Part shown: positions 54,699-63,301 of the stretch, one piece after another
How positions within the stretch are numbered: position 1 is the stretch's first letter
How the letters are laid out: every line of letters starts with the position of its first letter
From: Aminicella lysinilytica
GTDB lineage: Bacteria > Bacillota > Clostridia > Peptostreptococcales > Anaerovoracaceae
Direction: 5' to 3'
Assembly: GCF_004362975.1 (NCBI RefSeq)
Contig: NZ_SNXO01000005.1
Span: 1-64,000 of the forward strand
DNA: 64,000 nt
Notes under the pieces: model-generated
The model's input: the letters and a program-made list of their open reading frames with translations, nothing else
Told to the model about the DNA's origin: nothing
The model's database searches: none
Made by a program: the position numbers and the translations under genes

Positions 54699-56024
54699 CT
54701 AATTGTTATCGTCTGCAAAAGCAAAGGCATGCTTGCCGGAGGCTTTCGCTTTGTACAAGGCTGCGTCAGCCTCATAATAAAGCTGGTCAGTGATTTTGCC
54801 GCCACCGTTGTACATACTTACGCCGACACTGCAGGTCACATTGACAGAACCTTTGTCGTCGACCAGGGAAATATGAAGAGCCTCGACAAGTTCTTCTGCC
54901 TTGCCATCGACAACATCCAGAGATGTGCAGTCTTTCATGAGGACCATGAACTCATCTCCGCCTACGCGGCCGACTATATCGTTGGATCTGAAAGTCTGTT
55001 TTATGATATTGGCAATGTTTATGAGGACTTTATCACCTACCTGATGGCCATAGCTGTCGTTGACGCCTTTGAAATTATCTGCGTCTATCATAAACATGGC
55101 ACTGATAACGTCGCAGCCTTCATGGGTCAGATAGTCGTTGATGTGGTCAAGAGTGGCCTCATGATTCAGGAGCCCAGTCATGGAATCACGTTCGGCTGCT
55201 TTCCTGAGCTGGTCGTTTGCCTTACGTTCGGCATTCATATCCGAGAATTTGATGCCCATCATAATGTGATTGGAGAGAGGATCCATCAGTATCCTGCCCT
55301 TGAACCTGATCATGAATATGTCCGAATCGGGTATTTCCTTAACAGGAAAATCGAAGGTTATCTCCCGTTTGCCTTCATTATAGAAATTGATCAGTGAATT
55401 CTGATCGAGTGCATCCAGATACCGCTTGGATTGATGATCAGGTATGGATATACTATTGGCCAGTTTCAGGAAATCGTCTACGGTTGTCAGGGCATAGCAA
55501 AACCTGTGGATGTCGTTGCGATAGTTGGAATCCATAATACGCCAGGTAGTCAGATCAACTATCATAGACACGAGAGTGTTAGGACCCATAGCAAAGAGCG
55601 ATTGAATTTCCGAGTTGAATGACAACTTCTCCTTGTACTCTTTGGTCTTGTTGTGGCCTAGGGATACAATGCCGATGGGTTTGCCGTTTTCATCCCGTGC
55701 CAGGAATTTAATGAAAGAAATATAAACCTGACCGCCCTTTAGGGTCGGCAAAAGTTCTTCATATGCTTCTTTATGATGTGAACCTTCGATGACAAGCATA
55801 TCCCTGGCATACAAACGATTACAGGTAATTTTGTCGTCGAAAAGATCCGTAACGGTTTTACCCAGGATCATGGATCTATCCTCGAAACCAAGAATGGAAG
55901 CAAATGAATTGGAAACATCCACGAATTCCAAATCCATGTTTTTCACCGAAACGAACTCAGGGGTAATCTGCAACAGTTCCTGAAAGGCAGTGTTGATCAG
56001 TTTAAGGTGCTCAGTAGCATTCAC
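54699..56024 (-). CDS. PAS-GGDEF diguanylate cyclase
   Basis: This 441-residue protein probably makes c-di-GMP. A PAS-type sensor (about 10-125, FVDVSNSFASILGFEDRS) and a second sensory part (about 150-270) precede a GGDEF domain. The active site is intact: GRVGGDEFMVL (355-359 is GGDEF). An RxxD inhibitory site (R346-D349) is correctly placed five residues before it. No signal peptide or membrane helix is seen. It is the only c-di-GMP-related enzyme visible in the window and is followed upstream by ridA on the same strand, with a gap of 13 bases. Confidence 0.93.
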   Translation of the reverse strand: MNATEHLKLINTAFQELLQITPEFVSVKNMDLEFVDVSNSFASILGFEDRSMILGKTVTDLFDDKITCNRLYARDMLVIEGSHHKEAYEELLPTLKGGQVYISFIKFLARDENGKPIGIVSLGHNKTKEYKEKLSFNSEIQSLFAMGPNTLVSMIVDLTTWRIMDSNYRNDIHRFCYALTTVDDFLKLANSISIPDHQSKRYLDALDQNSLINFYNEGKREITFDFPVKEIPDSDIFMIRFKGRILMDPLSNHIMMGIKFSDMNAERKANDQLRKAAERDSMTGLLNHEATLDHINDYLTHEGCDVISAMFMIDADNFKGVNDSYGHQVGDKVLINIANIIKQTFRSNDIVGRVGGDEFMVLMKDCTSLDVVDGKAEELVEALHISLVDDKGSVNVTCSVGVSMYNGGGKITDQLYYEADAALYKAKASGKHAFAFADDNN

Positions 56025-56037
56025 GGCACTTCTCCTC

Positions 56038-56421
56038 TTATTTGATTAGGGCGATAGCTTCTATTTCTATCATGGCACCTTTCGGCAGTTTGGATATTTC
56101 TATGGCCGATCTCGATGGAAATACTCCCTTAGGGAAATACTCGGCATAGATTTCGTTTACTGTAGCGAAATCGTTCATATCAGTCAGGAAGCAGGTGGTC
56201 TTGACCATATCTTCCAGGCTGCTGCCGGCTTCCTTCAAGACTTCTGAAAGATTGGCGAAGACCTGTTTGGTCTGGGCTTCTATACCGCCTGATACCAGTT
56301 GGCCGGTTTCAGGATTTAAAGGGATCTGACCCGATGTAAAAACTAAATTATCGATGATGTTTGCTTGTGCGTAAGGCCCTATTGCTGCAGGTGCCTTCGT
56401 AGTTGCTACGATCTTTCTCAT
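56038..56421 (-). CDS. ridA: RidA-family enamine/imine deaminase
   Basis: RidA proteins hydrolyse reactive enamines and imines formed by PLP enzymes. The 127-residue protein has the family start (KIVATTKAPAAIGPYAQA), GQIPLNPETGQLVSGG, and the arginine motif in FPSRSAIEISKLPKGAMIEI. The ATG at 56421 matches the family; a frame start at 56466 would overlap aroB and add 15 unrelated residues. A role in detoxifying products of amino-acid fermentation is plausible. Confidence 0.95.
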   Translation of the reverse strand: MRKIVATTKAPAAIGPYAQANIIDNLVFTSGQIPLNPETGQLVSGGIEAQTKQVFANLSEVLKEAGSSLEDMVKTTCFLTDMNDFATVNEIYAEYFPKGVFPSRSAIEISKLPKGAMIEIEAIALIK

Positions 56422-56455
56422 GATTGATCTCTCATTTTTCCTAGTAGATAAATAT

Positions 56456-57496
56456 TTACATTCCAAGCTCTATATAACGAGGAAGCTCGGATAGTGGTAA
56501 CTTATGTAGTCTGCATTTTCCAATGGTTTCCGGCACGACGATGGTTATTGAATCCCCGTCGATTTTCTTGTCGTTGTGAGCATAATAGTACATTTCATCA
56601 GGATCATAAGGAATTGATAAATCAAATCCACAGCTTCCTAGAATGTCAGCCAGATAAACGCTGACATCGTTTTCCGTAAGGCCCATTTTAAATGCTGCCT
56701 TTGATTCTGCAACCATACCCTTAGCGACAGCGTGCCCGTGAGATACAGAGAATGAACTGATTTTCTCTATGCAATGGCCTATAGTGTGACCAAAGTTCAG
56801 AAGCTGGCGCATGCCTGTATCACGCTCGTCGGCTTCAACTATGGATTTTTTAATAGATACACAACGCTCGATCACATAGGCGTAATCCCGGTGCAGGACC
56901 TTGTCTATAAGTGTATTCTCTGCAACCATACCGCTCTTCACAGCCTCAGCAACGCCGTTTAAAAGTTCGTCGTCATTGAGGGTGTCGAAGGTCTTGTAAT
57001 CTGAAATGACCAGAGATGGCTGCCAGAAAGCGCCGGCTAGATTCTTACCGTTCAATAGGTTGATACCAGTTTTACCTCCGACAGAGGAATCAACAGTAGC
57101 CAGATATGTAGTTGGAATCTGGATATACCTGATACCACGCATGTATGAAGAAGCAGCGAAGCCGGATAAGTCACCTACGACACCGCCGCCCAGAGCAACG
57201 ATCAGATCACTTCGGGACATACCTTCATCAGCCAGAGCCTCCAGGATATTAGAGTATGTATTCATAGTTTTAGAGTGTTCTCCCTCAGGGAAAACCACCT
57301 TGCAGGTCTGAAAACCATGCTCTATCAGGGAAGTAGTCAGAACCTGCGAATACAGACCATTGACCTTACTGTCCGTTACCAGACAGATCTTGCAAGGGTC
57401 GATTCTTTCTCTGATATATTTACCTGCGTCCTTCAGGATATCCTGCCCTATCAGAATATCATATGGACGTTTGGTTGATACGGTAAACTTGTTCAT
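56456..57496 (-). CDS. aroB: 3-dehydroquinate synthase
   Basis: AroB catalyses the second step of the shikimate pathway, turning DAHP into 3-dehydroquinate with NAD+ and a metal. The 346-residue protein shows the NAD-binding region ALGGGVVGDLSGFAASSYMRG, then TTYLATVDSSVGGKTGIN, and the metal site NFGHTIGHCIEK (histidines). The ATG at 57496 has AGGAG upstream; a longer frame to 57676 is a hydrophobic non-family extension that crosses the divergent promoter. No other shikimate genes are nearby. Confidence 0.95.
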   Translation of the reverse strand: MNKFTVSTKRPYDILIGQDILKDAGKYIRERIDPCKICLVTDSKVNGLYSQVLTTSLIEHGFQTCKVVFPEGEHSKTMNTYSNILEALADEGMSRSDLIVALGGGVVGDLSGFAASSYMRGIRYIQIPTTYLATVDSSVGGKTGINLLNGKNLAGAFWQPSLVISDYKTFDTLNDDELLNGVAEAVKSGMVAENTLIDKVLHRDYAYVIERCVSIKKSIVEADERDTGMRQLLNFGHTIGHCIEKISSFSVSHGHAVAKGMVAESKAAFKMGLTENDVSVYLADILGSCGFDLSIPYDPDEMYYYAHNDKKIDGDSITIVVPETIGKCRLHKLPLSELPRYIELGM

Positions 57497-57524
57497 ACTA
57501 GTACTCCTGATTGACCAATCCACT

Positions 57525-57552
57525 TTGAAAATACACCTTATTGTGATATAAT
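57525..57552 (+). promoter_or_regulatory. Predicted sigma-A promoter of the SanA-like gene
   Basis: TTGAAA (57525-57530) and a perfect TATAAT (57547-57552) are 16 bases apart, about 60 bases before the start codon and back to back with aroB. Confidence 0.6.
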
Positions 57553-57611
57553 ACGAAAGTACCATAATTATAGCACCATTTACGTTAATTTGCAAAAGAG
57601 GTAAATCAATA

Positions 57612-58331
57612 ATGCGGAGAGTTAAGAAATTTTTCACAGGACTTATTATATTGATAGTAGTAGCGGCTGTAATCATTGGATTTACAATGGTTACGATAAA
57701 CAGTCATGTTCAGAGCAAGGAGAAGGATAACATAGTCTGCTCTGTAACAGCCGCCAAGGATTCTCTGCTTTCCTCTGAAGTGAAGAAACTCGATAAATTA
57801 GACCCGGATTGTATCCTGGTCTTAGGGGCGGGTATCAAGGACAGCCAGACGCCGAGCGCTATGCTGAAGGACCGCCTTGATACGGCCATAATGTTGTATA
57901 AAGCAGGCATTGCGCCTAAGCTTCTCCTCAGCGGCGACAACGGAACTGTCTCTCACAACGAGATACACGTAATGCTGAAGTATGTAAAAGCCGCGGGAGT
58001 GCCTGACAAGGATATATTTTGTGACCATGCGGGCTTCTCCACCTACGACTCCATGTACAGAGCCAAATCGATTTTCAAAGTCAGGAAGGCCGTCATCGTG
58101 ACCCAGTCTTACCATATGTACAGGGCCCTGTATATTGCGGAAAAGCTGGGCCTGAAGACTCTGGGTGTGGCTTCGGATCAGAAGAAATACAAAGGTCAGG
58201 CTAAGCGGGAGCTGCGTGAGGTCCTGGCTCGCAATAAGGATTTTTTCAAGGTCATGGTGAAGCCGGAGTCCACGGTGGGCGGCAGTACTATTCCTATCAG
58301 CGGCGACGGAACAGAAAGTCATGGAGAGTGA
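57612..58331 (+). CDS. SanA/YdcF-like DUF218 protein
   Basis: This 239-residue protein has an N-terminal membrane helix (about 8-28) and a DUF218 (SanA/YdcF) domain outside. Family motifs are ILVLGAGIKDSQTPSAMLKD, LLLSGDNGTVSHNE, DHAGFSTYDSMYRA and VTQSYHMYRALYIA. SanA in E. coli affects the envelope barrier and vancomycin resistance; the biochemical activity is not well known. It ends within the start region of the next gene. Confidence 0.9.
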   Translation: MRRVKKFFTGLIILIVVAAVIIGFTMVTINSHVQSKEKDNIVCSVTAAKDSLLSSEVKKLDKLDPDCILVLGAGIKDSQTPSAMLKDRLDTAIMLYKAGIAPKLLLSGDNGTVSHNEIHVMLKYVKAAGVPDKDIFCDHAGFSTYDSMYRAKSIFKVRKAVIVTQSYHMYRALYIAEKLGLKTLGVASDQKKYKGQAKRELREVLARNKDFFKVMVKPESTVGGSTIPISGDGTESHGE

Positions 58332-58332
58332 T

Positions 58333-59076
58333 ATGATAATAGCAGGTTACAAGCTCTATCAGCTGTTGCTGTTTTTCGGGCTTTATTCAATAATTGGATA
58401 TGTAATAGAACAGATACTATACGGTTTCAGCGGCTACGCTGTTAAGCGGGGATTTCTGGCTGGTCCGGCGTGCATCATGTACGGTCTGGGTAGCCTGATT
58501 GCCGTAATTTTCGTGATGCCGGCCTGCTGGAATCTCTATATGCAGATAGTGGTTCTGGCTATAGTTTCAATAGTCATCAATGGGACTGCGGCTCTGCTGA
58601 TCCGCATGATTTCAGGGGCTTTCCTGTGGCGTTTTACCATAGGTTATTCTCTGATCGGGACCGCTTTCGGATTGCTTCTGGTCAGAGGCGCCCATCAGGC
58701 CATTGCGTCGGCTGTATTCATGTTACCGACATGGCTTGACATGATCCTGCTTCTGGTGATCCTGGTGCCTATGGTCAGCCAGTTTATCGACGGAGTTGCC
58801 CGGCTGTTTACATATCGCCGGGACATGGGTGTGCTAGAGAACTACCGCGCAGCAGTTGCCGCCCCTGCGGAAAATTGCGCAGCAGCAGGTCACGCAATCT
58901 GCGACCATAAAGCTTATGGCGAGGCTGTCATGGTCACATTGCAGTCTTATGCCCGCTGGATCAAAGGTTATCCTCGCTTTCGCCGTGCCACGTTGAACAA
59001 AGTGTTCCGCGGTTGCAGTTCTGCGGAGGTTGCTGATATCAAAGAGTATATGCACCGGGTCAGGACTACCGCCTAG
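58333..59076 (+). CDS. CmpB/type-IV-like membrane protein (PF06541-like)
   Basis: This 247-residue protein has about six membrane helices and the N-terminal GLYSIIGYVIEQILYGF and KRGFLAGPACIMYGLGS of the putative ABC-transporter type IV group (PF06541-like). No ATPase partner is visible. The last 80 residues are hydrophilic and resemble no domain I know. Two starts are possible: 58321, overlapping the SanA-like gene, or 58333, preceded by GGAGAG. The second is chosen. Confidence 0.75.
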   Translation: MIIAGYKLYQLLLFFGLYSIIGYVIEQILYGFSGYAVKRGFLAGPACIMYGLGSLIAVIFVMPACWNLYMQIVVLAIVSIVINGTAALLIRMISGAFLWRFTIGYSLIGTAFGLLLVRGAHQAIASAVFMLPTWLDMILLLVILVPMVSQFIDGVARLFTYRRDMGVLENYRAAVAAPAENCAAAGHAICDHKAYGEAVMVTLQSYARWIKGYPRFRRATLNKVFRGCSSAEVADIKEYMHRVRTTA

Positions 59077-59108
59077 GTGAATAAATGATTCCGTATAGCT
59101 TAGATATA

Positions 59109-59621
59109 GTACTTGGGTATTGTTCCATCAATGGAACCTTTATGCATGAACTTATGCATGAGTTTATGCATGGGGCCGTGTATAAATAAGGAGGCCAGTA
59201 TCGGCGCAAGAATTCCATATAAAATTTTATCAATGTGGCGGAATAGTCTATCAGAAGTGACTGATACTAAGGGCTCCCGCCACATTGTTATTATTATTCT
59301 AGTGATCCTTGCGCGCAATGTTTTTACCAGTGGTACACAAACCAGATAGATATGCATAGTTCCGATAAGATAAATATGCTTGGAAAACATTTTGGTGTTC
59401 GGAAAATGTATATTTCCCAGGGAAAATATCTTGGAGAAATGCAAATCAGAATGATCCATATGACTAGCGAGATCGCATAACTGTTGAAAACACAGGCTTC
59501 CAAGCCACGATAGCCTTGGATAGACTTGGTAACAGTAGCCTGCAGGGACAATGCTAGGCTATTTTTTGTTGCATAGAAAAGTGCATGTATCGTACCATTG
59601 ATGGAACAATAGGCTATGTAC
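59109..59621. mobile_element. MITE-like element with imperfect terminal inverted repeats
   Basis: The 513-base segment is bounded by a 16-bp perfect inverted repeat (59119-59134 with 59595-59610). It extends to about 26-27 bp outward, starting GTAC at both ends, and about 18 bases inward with mismatches. It holds no convincing gene. Inside are three ATGCATG palindromes at a 12-base period (59142, 59154 and 59166), a long hairpin at 59231-59287 and other small stems. It lies between convergent genes, so it is free of coding constraint. No transposase is visible, so it would be non-autonomous. GTAC at the outer ends could be the target duplication. Confidence 0.6.
59231..59287. repeat. Long hairpin inside the MITE-like element
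   Basis: CAATGTGGCGG (59231-59241) pairs with CCGCCACATTG (59277-59287), and an inner TAGTCTATCAG/CTGATACTA stem with two unpaired bases continues the helix around an AAGTGA loop. It could be a structured RNA or a terminator-like fold. Confidence 0.7.
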
Positions 59622-59671
59622 GCTGATAGACATCCTGATGGACATGTTGAAAGCCGTGCCGCCGAAGCGAG

Positions 59672-59711
59672 CAAAAAAATCAAAAAACGACATGACACAT
59701 AAGGTGTCATG
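59672..59711 (-). terminator. Terminator after the thioredoxin gene
   Basis: CATGACAC pairs with GTGTCATG around a five-base loop, followed by TTTTTTGATTTTTTT on the minus strand. A second stem (59744-59758, GCAGTG-CAA-CACTGC) lies closer to the gene. Confidence 0.85.
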
Positions 59712-59763
59712 CCGCAAGATTCCTGCATTTATTGCAATGTTGTGCAGTGCAACACTGCATGTA

Positions 59764-60075
59764 TTACAGCTGCAGATTTTTGATCAGTTCTGCCTTCGGA
59801 TATGCTCCGAGGACTTTAGCTTTCATTTCCCCGCCTTCGAATTTGGCGCATACTGGTATGCTCATTACTCCGAACTTGGCTGCCAGCTGAGGCTCCTCGT
59901 CGATGTTGACTTTACCGACTTTGATTTTGCCGTCATAATCTGCGGCGATCTCGTCGATAGTCGGAGCGAGCTGTGTGCAGAATCCGCACCACGGAGCCCA
60001 GAAATCCAATACTACAGGGATGCTTGAACCTGCTACTTCTGATTCGAAATTTGCTGTTGTGATTTTAGTGATCAT
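59764..60075 (-). CDS. Thioredoxin-like protein with CGFC active site
   Basis: This 103-residue thioredoxin has the normal fold, but the active site reads WAPWCGFCTQLAP, so the dithiol motif is CGFC instead of the usual CGPC. The cis-proline loop is VMSIPVCAKFEGG, and the buried aspartate is in VVLDFWAPW. Loss of the motif proline raises the redox potential of thioredoxin-like proteins in general, so it may be less reducing. It lies downstream of plsC on the same strand. Confidence 0.92.
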   Translation of the reverse strand: MITKITTANFESEVAGSSIPVVLDFWAPWCGFCTQLAPTIDEIAADYDGKIKVGKVNIDEEPQLAAKFGVMSIPVCAKFEGGEMKAKVLGAYPKAELIKNLQL

Positions 60076-60114
60076 ATTACTATCCTCCTGATTTACCTCT
60101 TTAGAGCATCTTGA

Positions 60115-60876
60115 TTAAGACACTTCTCCATTTGAAATATCTCCCTTAGATATTTCCTCCAGCGATGTTCTGATGGTATTTTCCACCTGCTTCTCCATTT
60201 CGGAAACGCCATGTCTGTCCAGATCGGCCGTTTCTACTGCCGGATGGATCACCACATTCACTTTGCACGGCTTGATAAGGCCGTACTCCTCATACATATG
60301 ATAAGTCCCGTTAATTGTGATGGGAACCACAGGAGCCTTTGCTTTGGTGGCAAGTTTGAAACTGCCGGCCTTAAACTCTCCTGCTTTCGGGCCGCGGCTT
60401 CTGGTCCCTTCAGGGAAAATCACCAGATTGAATCCGTTCTTGACAGTCTTGGCGCCTTCCTGTATAGACTTCAGAGCCTCCTTGGCACTGCCGCGCTTGA
60501 TATATATGCCGCGAATATTTTTGATCCACTTTCCGAAGTAAGGCATGGACTCTAACTGGTCCTTGGCGATAAAGCCGAGCTGCTTCCCTTCGAGAGCAAG
60601 GAACAACGCTATAATATCTCCATACCCCTCATGATTTGAAATAAACACACAGCCGTCTTTTTCCGGAATATTTTCCCGGCCTTCGACGGTCACTTCCATC
60701 TTGAACATTTCTGCAACCTTGGAAGCCCAGATGTGCGTAGAGTAAGCAATAGCCTCACGTTCGCGGACCGGATCACCCTCGTTGCGAGCCGCCGTAATGT
60801 CCTTGGCGTAAAAATCGAATATCCTTATAGACCTGAATAATTTCAGGAAATTAGGTAAATTTCTGATGAGTTTCAT
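60115..60876 (-). CDS. plsC: 1-acyl-sn-glycerol-3-phosphate acyltransferase
   Basis: PlsC adds the second acyl chain to lysophosphatidic acid. The 253-residue protein has the catalytic HX4D motif in FISNHEGYGDIIALF near residue 80, the glycerophosphate-binding VIFPEGTRSRGP near residue 155, and VPITINGTYHMYEEYG. Only one weak hydrophobic segment lies near the start, so it is probably membrane associated. It is separated from the thioredoxin gene by 39 bases. Confidence 0.93.
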   Translation of the reverse strand: MKLIRNLPNFLKLFRSIRIFDFYAKDITAARNEGDPVREREAIAYSTHIWASKVAEMFKMEVTVEGRENIPEKDGCVFISNHEGYGDIIALFLALEGKQLGFIAKDQLESMPYFGKWIKNIRGIYIKRGSAKEALKSIQEGAKTVKNGFNLVIFPEGTRSRGPKAGEFKAGSFKLATKAKAPVVPITINGTYHMYEEYGLIKPCKVNVVIHPAVETADLDRHGVSEMEKQVENTIRTSLEEISKGDISNGEVS

Positions 60877-60958
60877 AGTGAGTCTCCTTTGAAATCAAGT
60901 ATATCTTAAAGTTACCTAAAAATCAAGAAAACCTATAGCATTGAAAAAACAATGATAG

Positions 60959-60964
60959 TATAAT
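60959..60964 (+). promoter_or_regulatory. Predicted -10 box of the ybjQ-pap2-pucR transcript
   Basis: TATAAT is perfect, but no clear -35 box lies at 16-18 bases. The gene starts 40 bases downstream. Confidence 0.4.
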
Positions 60965-61004
60965 GGGTACATAGTTAGTGTATCATTTAGAAAAGGAGAA
61001 ACCA

Positions 61005-61319
61005 ATGAAACTTATCAATTTAAACTACATACCGGATCAGGAATTCAGTGTTCTTGGGCTGGTAAAGGGAAACACCGTACAGTCTAAACACATCGGCAAG
61101 GACATAGGCGCCGGCTTCAAGACCATCGTCGGAGGCGAGATCAAAGGCTACACTGAAATGCTTCAGGAGGCCAGGCAGATCGCTACAGAGCGCATGATCA
61201 CAGAGGCAGAGTCACTGAGCGCAGACGCCATCATCAATGTCAGGTTCGATTGTTCCGAGTTGATGCAGGGCTCCGCGGTAGAAATGTTGGCTTATGGAAC
61301 AGCAGCTAAATTTAAATAA
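61005..61319 (+). CDS. YbjQ/UPF0145-family protein
   Basis: This 104-residue protein belongs to the YbjQ (UPF0145) family, with a fold of pentameric shell-like heavy-metal-binding proteins of unknown function. Family features are VLGLVKGNTVQSKHIGKDIG and TEMLQEARQIATERM, then ADAIINVRFDCSE. The ATG at 61005 with AAGGAGAAA is preferred over an in-frame start at 60978. It overlaps the pap2 gene by 26 bases. Confidence 0.92.
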   Translation: MKLINLNYIPDQEFSVLGLVKGNTVQSKHIGKDIGAGFKTIVGGEIKGYTEMLQEARQIATERMITEAESLSADAIINVRFDCSELMQGSAVEMLAYGTAAKFK

Positions 61320-61947
61320 TAAATCAAATTACACCCCGAGGTTCATCATAGCCCTGGCGGGACTTCTCGTCTTTTGTTTTGTTGCCTTCTGCGTAATGAC
61401 ACAGCGGACGGAAGCCTTCGACACGGCCGTGGACTACTTCGCCTACGGAACGCGGGCGGCCTGGACCAAAGCGATCCTCGTGCCGATCACATACGCCGGC
61501 AACTGGCAGTTCATCGTGGCCGTGACAGCTTTGCTGATCATTTTGCCCCAGACGAGGAAAACCATAGGCTTGCCCATGGGCGCCACCGCACTGGTATCAG
61601 TCGTCGTGTATAAAATGCTCAAACTGTCCTTTGCGCGGCCAAGGCCGGACTTGGACCTGAGGCTTATCTGGGCCGGGGGATACTCGTTCCCGAGCGGCCA
61701 TTCCATGAATGGCTTGGTTTGCTATGGCGTGCTGATTTTCCTAATCAGGCGCAGCTGCAGGAACAAAAAAACCGCTAACTGGCTCACGGCGCTACTGACG
61801 CTTTTGATATTGCTTATTGGGTGGAGCCGGATTTTCTGCGGCGTTCATTATGTGACCGATGTGATCGGCGGATTTTCCGTCGGCATGGCGGTGCTCATGG
61901 TGGCGACGATACTCATCGACAGATTTTATCTGAAGGAGAAGCGGTAA
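61294..61947 (+). CDS. PAP2-family membrane phosphatase
   Basis: PAP2 enzymes dephosphorylate lipids such as phosphatidic acid or undecaprenyl diphosphate. The 217-residue protein has about six membrane helices and the three catalytic motifs: LKLSFARPRPD (about residue 108), SFPSGHSMNG and RIFCGVHYVTDVIGG. The ATG at 61294 lies within the ybjQ-like gene; a start inside the frame is also possible. Its stop is followed directly by the PucR gene. The substrate is unknown. Confidence 0.92.
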   Translation: MEQQLNLNNKSNYTPRFIIALAGLLVFCFVAFCVMTQRTEAFDTAVDYFAYGTRAAWTKAILVPITYAGNWQFIVAVTALLIILPQTRKTIGLPMGATALVSVVVYKMLKLSFARPRPDLDLRLIWAGGYSFPSGHSMNGLVCYGVLIFLIRRSCRNKKTANWLTALLTLLILLIGWSRIFCGVHYVTDVIGGFSVGMAVLMVATILIDRFYLKEKR

Positions 61948-63126
61948 ATGACTGTAAGAGTTCGTGATCTGCTGAAACTGAATATAATGAAGGACTTCAA
62001 GGTCGTCGCCGGGGCCTCCGGGCTGGATAAGACGATTTCCACCACGGAGATCCTGGATTTCGAGTTCCTTGAAGAAGGCGAGGAATACAGAGGCAAAAGC
62101 TTTGAAGGGGATAGCATTGTCCTGACCAGTCTTTTGTTTGCCAAGGATCACCCGGAACAGGTGACGGAGGCGGTGAAGAAGCTGTATCAGTTCAATGTTC
62201 ATTGTCTTGCCTATAAACCGGTGATTTTCAAGAAGTTGCCGGCGGAGGCTCTCAGTTATGCCGATAAGGTCGGCCTGGTAATAATGGAGTTCGGCAACGA
62301 CGAATTCTTCGAGGATGTCATATTCGGAGTCAAGGCGCTGACGCGTAAGACCATGGAACTGGAACAGATAGAGCCGGAGATAGAAAAGATGCTCAGGGTG
62401 AATATGGATCAGGAGGAGCTGGTGGCTCTGACGGAATCCATGAATCCTTCCTTCAGGACTCTGGTGCGGGTCTACTGCATCAAGGGAGACGAAACGCCTG
62501 AAGAGATGGCTATGAAAATCAGATTTACCAATCTGCCGGAGAAGCTTCGCAGGCAGGTGTTCATATGCAGGTGCAGAGGCCGATATCTGGTCATACTCAC
62601 CGGCGACACGGCTGACGAGAAGATCTATGAGGAAATGCTGGATAGTGTTTTCACATTTTACTGCGCCAGGAGGGAGATCCTTACCATAGGCGAAAGCAGC
62701 ATCGGCAGGCTGTCTGACGGACTCAACCGCTATGTTATCGAGGCTTACTGGTCCGAGGCTGTAGCGGAAATCGAAAACTGCAGTGTTAGAAAGTATCCGG
62801 AACTGGGTATCTACAAGTTGTTCATCCCGAGACCGGGAGCTGAACCGATAGACGAATACATGAAGAATTATCTGGCCCCTCTCATGGAGGACGATGACAC
62901 AGATAAGGTGAAGGATGCGGAACTCTTCGACACAGCCGTTCAGTATGTTCTGGCCAAGGGCGACATGAACGCGGCGGCCGAGAGGATGTTCTGCCATAAG
63001 AACACCGTACGTTACAGAGTTGGCAAATTGCAGGAGAAGCTGGATCCCGAGTCGGGAGACAAGGTCTTCTTTCAGGATCTTTCTGCTGCAGTCATAATAT
63101 TACTACTTAAAAAATTTAACAAATAG
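61948..63126 (+). CDS. PucR-family transcriptional regulator
   Basis: This 392-residue regulator has the N-terminal PucR domain (about 1-125: [22 protein letters not shown]) and a C-terminal helix-turn-helix ([20 protein letters not shown], about 350-385). PucR-type proteins respond to purines, branched amino acids or other small molecules. The gene starts at the base after the pap2 stop. The genes downstream encode rubredoxin and a flavin reductase, which it might control. Confidence 0.92.
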   Translation: MTVRVRDLLKLNIMKDFKVVAGASGLDKTISTTEILDFEFLEEGEEYRGKSFEGDSIVLTSLLFAKDHPEQVTEAVKKLYQFNVHCLAYKPVIFKKLPAEALSYADKVGLVIMEFGNDEFFEDVIFGVKALTRKTMELEQIEPEIEKMLRVNMDQEELVALTESMNPSFRTLVRVYCIKGDETPEEMAMKIRFTNLPEKLRRQVFICRCRGRYLVILTGDTADEKIYEEMLDSVFTFYCARREILTIGESSIGRLSDGLNRYVIEAYWSEAVAEIENCSVRKYPELGIYKLFIPRPGAEPIDEYMKNYLAPLMEDDDTDKVKDAELFDTAVQYVLAKGDMNAAAERMFCHKNTVRYRVGKLQEKLDPESGDKVFFQDLSAAVIILLLKKFNK

Positions 63127-63139
63127 GAGGAAACGAACT

Positions 63140-63301
63140 ATGGAGATTTATGTATGTGGAGCATGCGGGTATGAGTACGACCCTGAAAAGGGCGATCCAG
63201 AAAACGGAATCGAGCCGGGAACACCATTTGCAGACCTTCCGGATGATTGGGAATGCCCACTCTGCGGCATGGCTAAGGATGTATTCGAGGTGAAAGAATA
63301 A
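63140..63301 (+). CDS. Rubredoxin
   Basis: This 53-residue single-domain rubredoxin carries one iron on four cysteines: [12 protein letters not shown] (residues 5 and 8) and [11 protein letters not shown] near residue 40. The spacing and the length fit classical clostridial rubredoxin. AGGAGG precedes the ATG. The stop codon overlaps the ATG of the flavin reductase gene, so both are co-translated, suggesting direct electron transfer. Confidence 0.96.
   Translation: MEIYVCGACGYEYDPEKGDPENGIEPGTPFADLPDDWECPLCGMAKDVFEVKE

Noticed and set aside
59324-59728. Open reading frame of 134 codons on the minus strand through the MITE-like element.
   Set aside because: No recognisable motif, crosses the terminal repeat and the thioredoxin terminator, and has no ribosome binding site.
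61792-62997. Minus-strand frame of 401 codons opposite the pucR-like gene.
   Set aside because: The plus-strand frame has clear PucR domains and a tight operon fit; the antisense frame has none.
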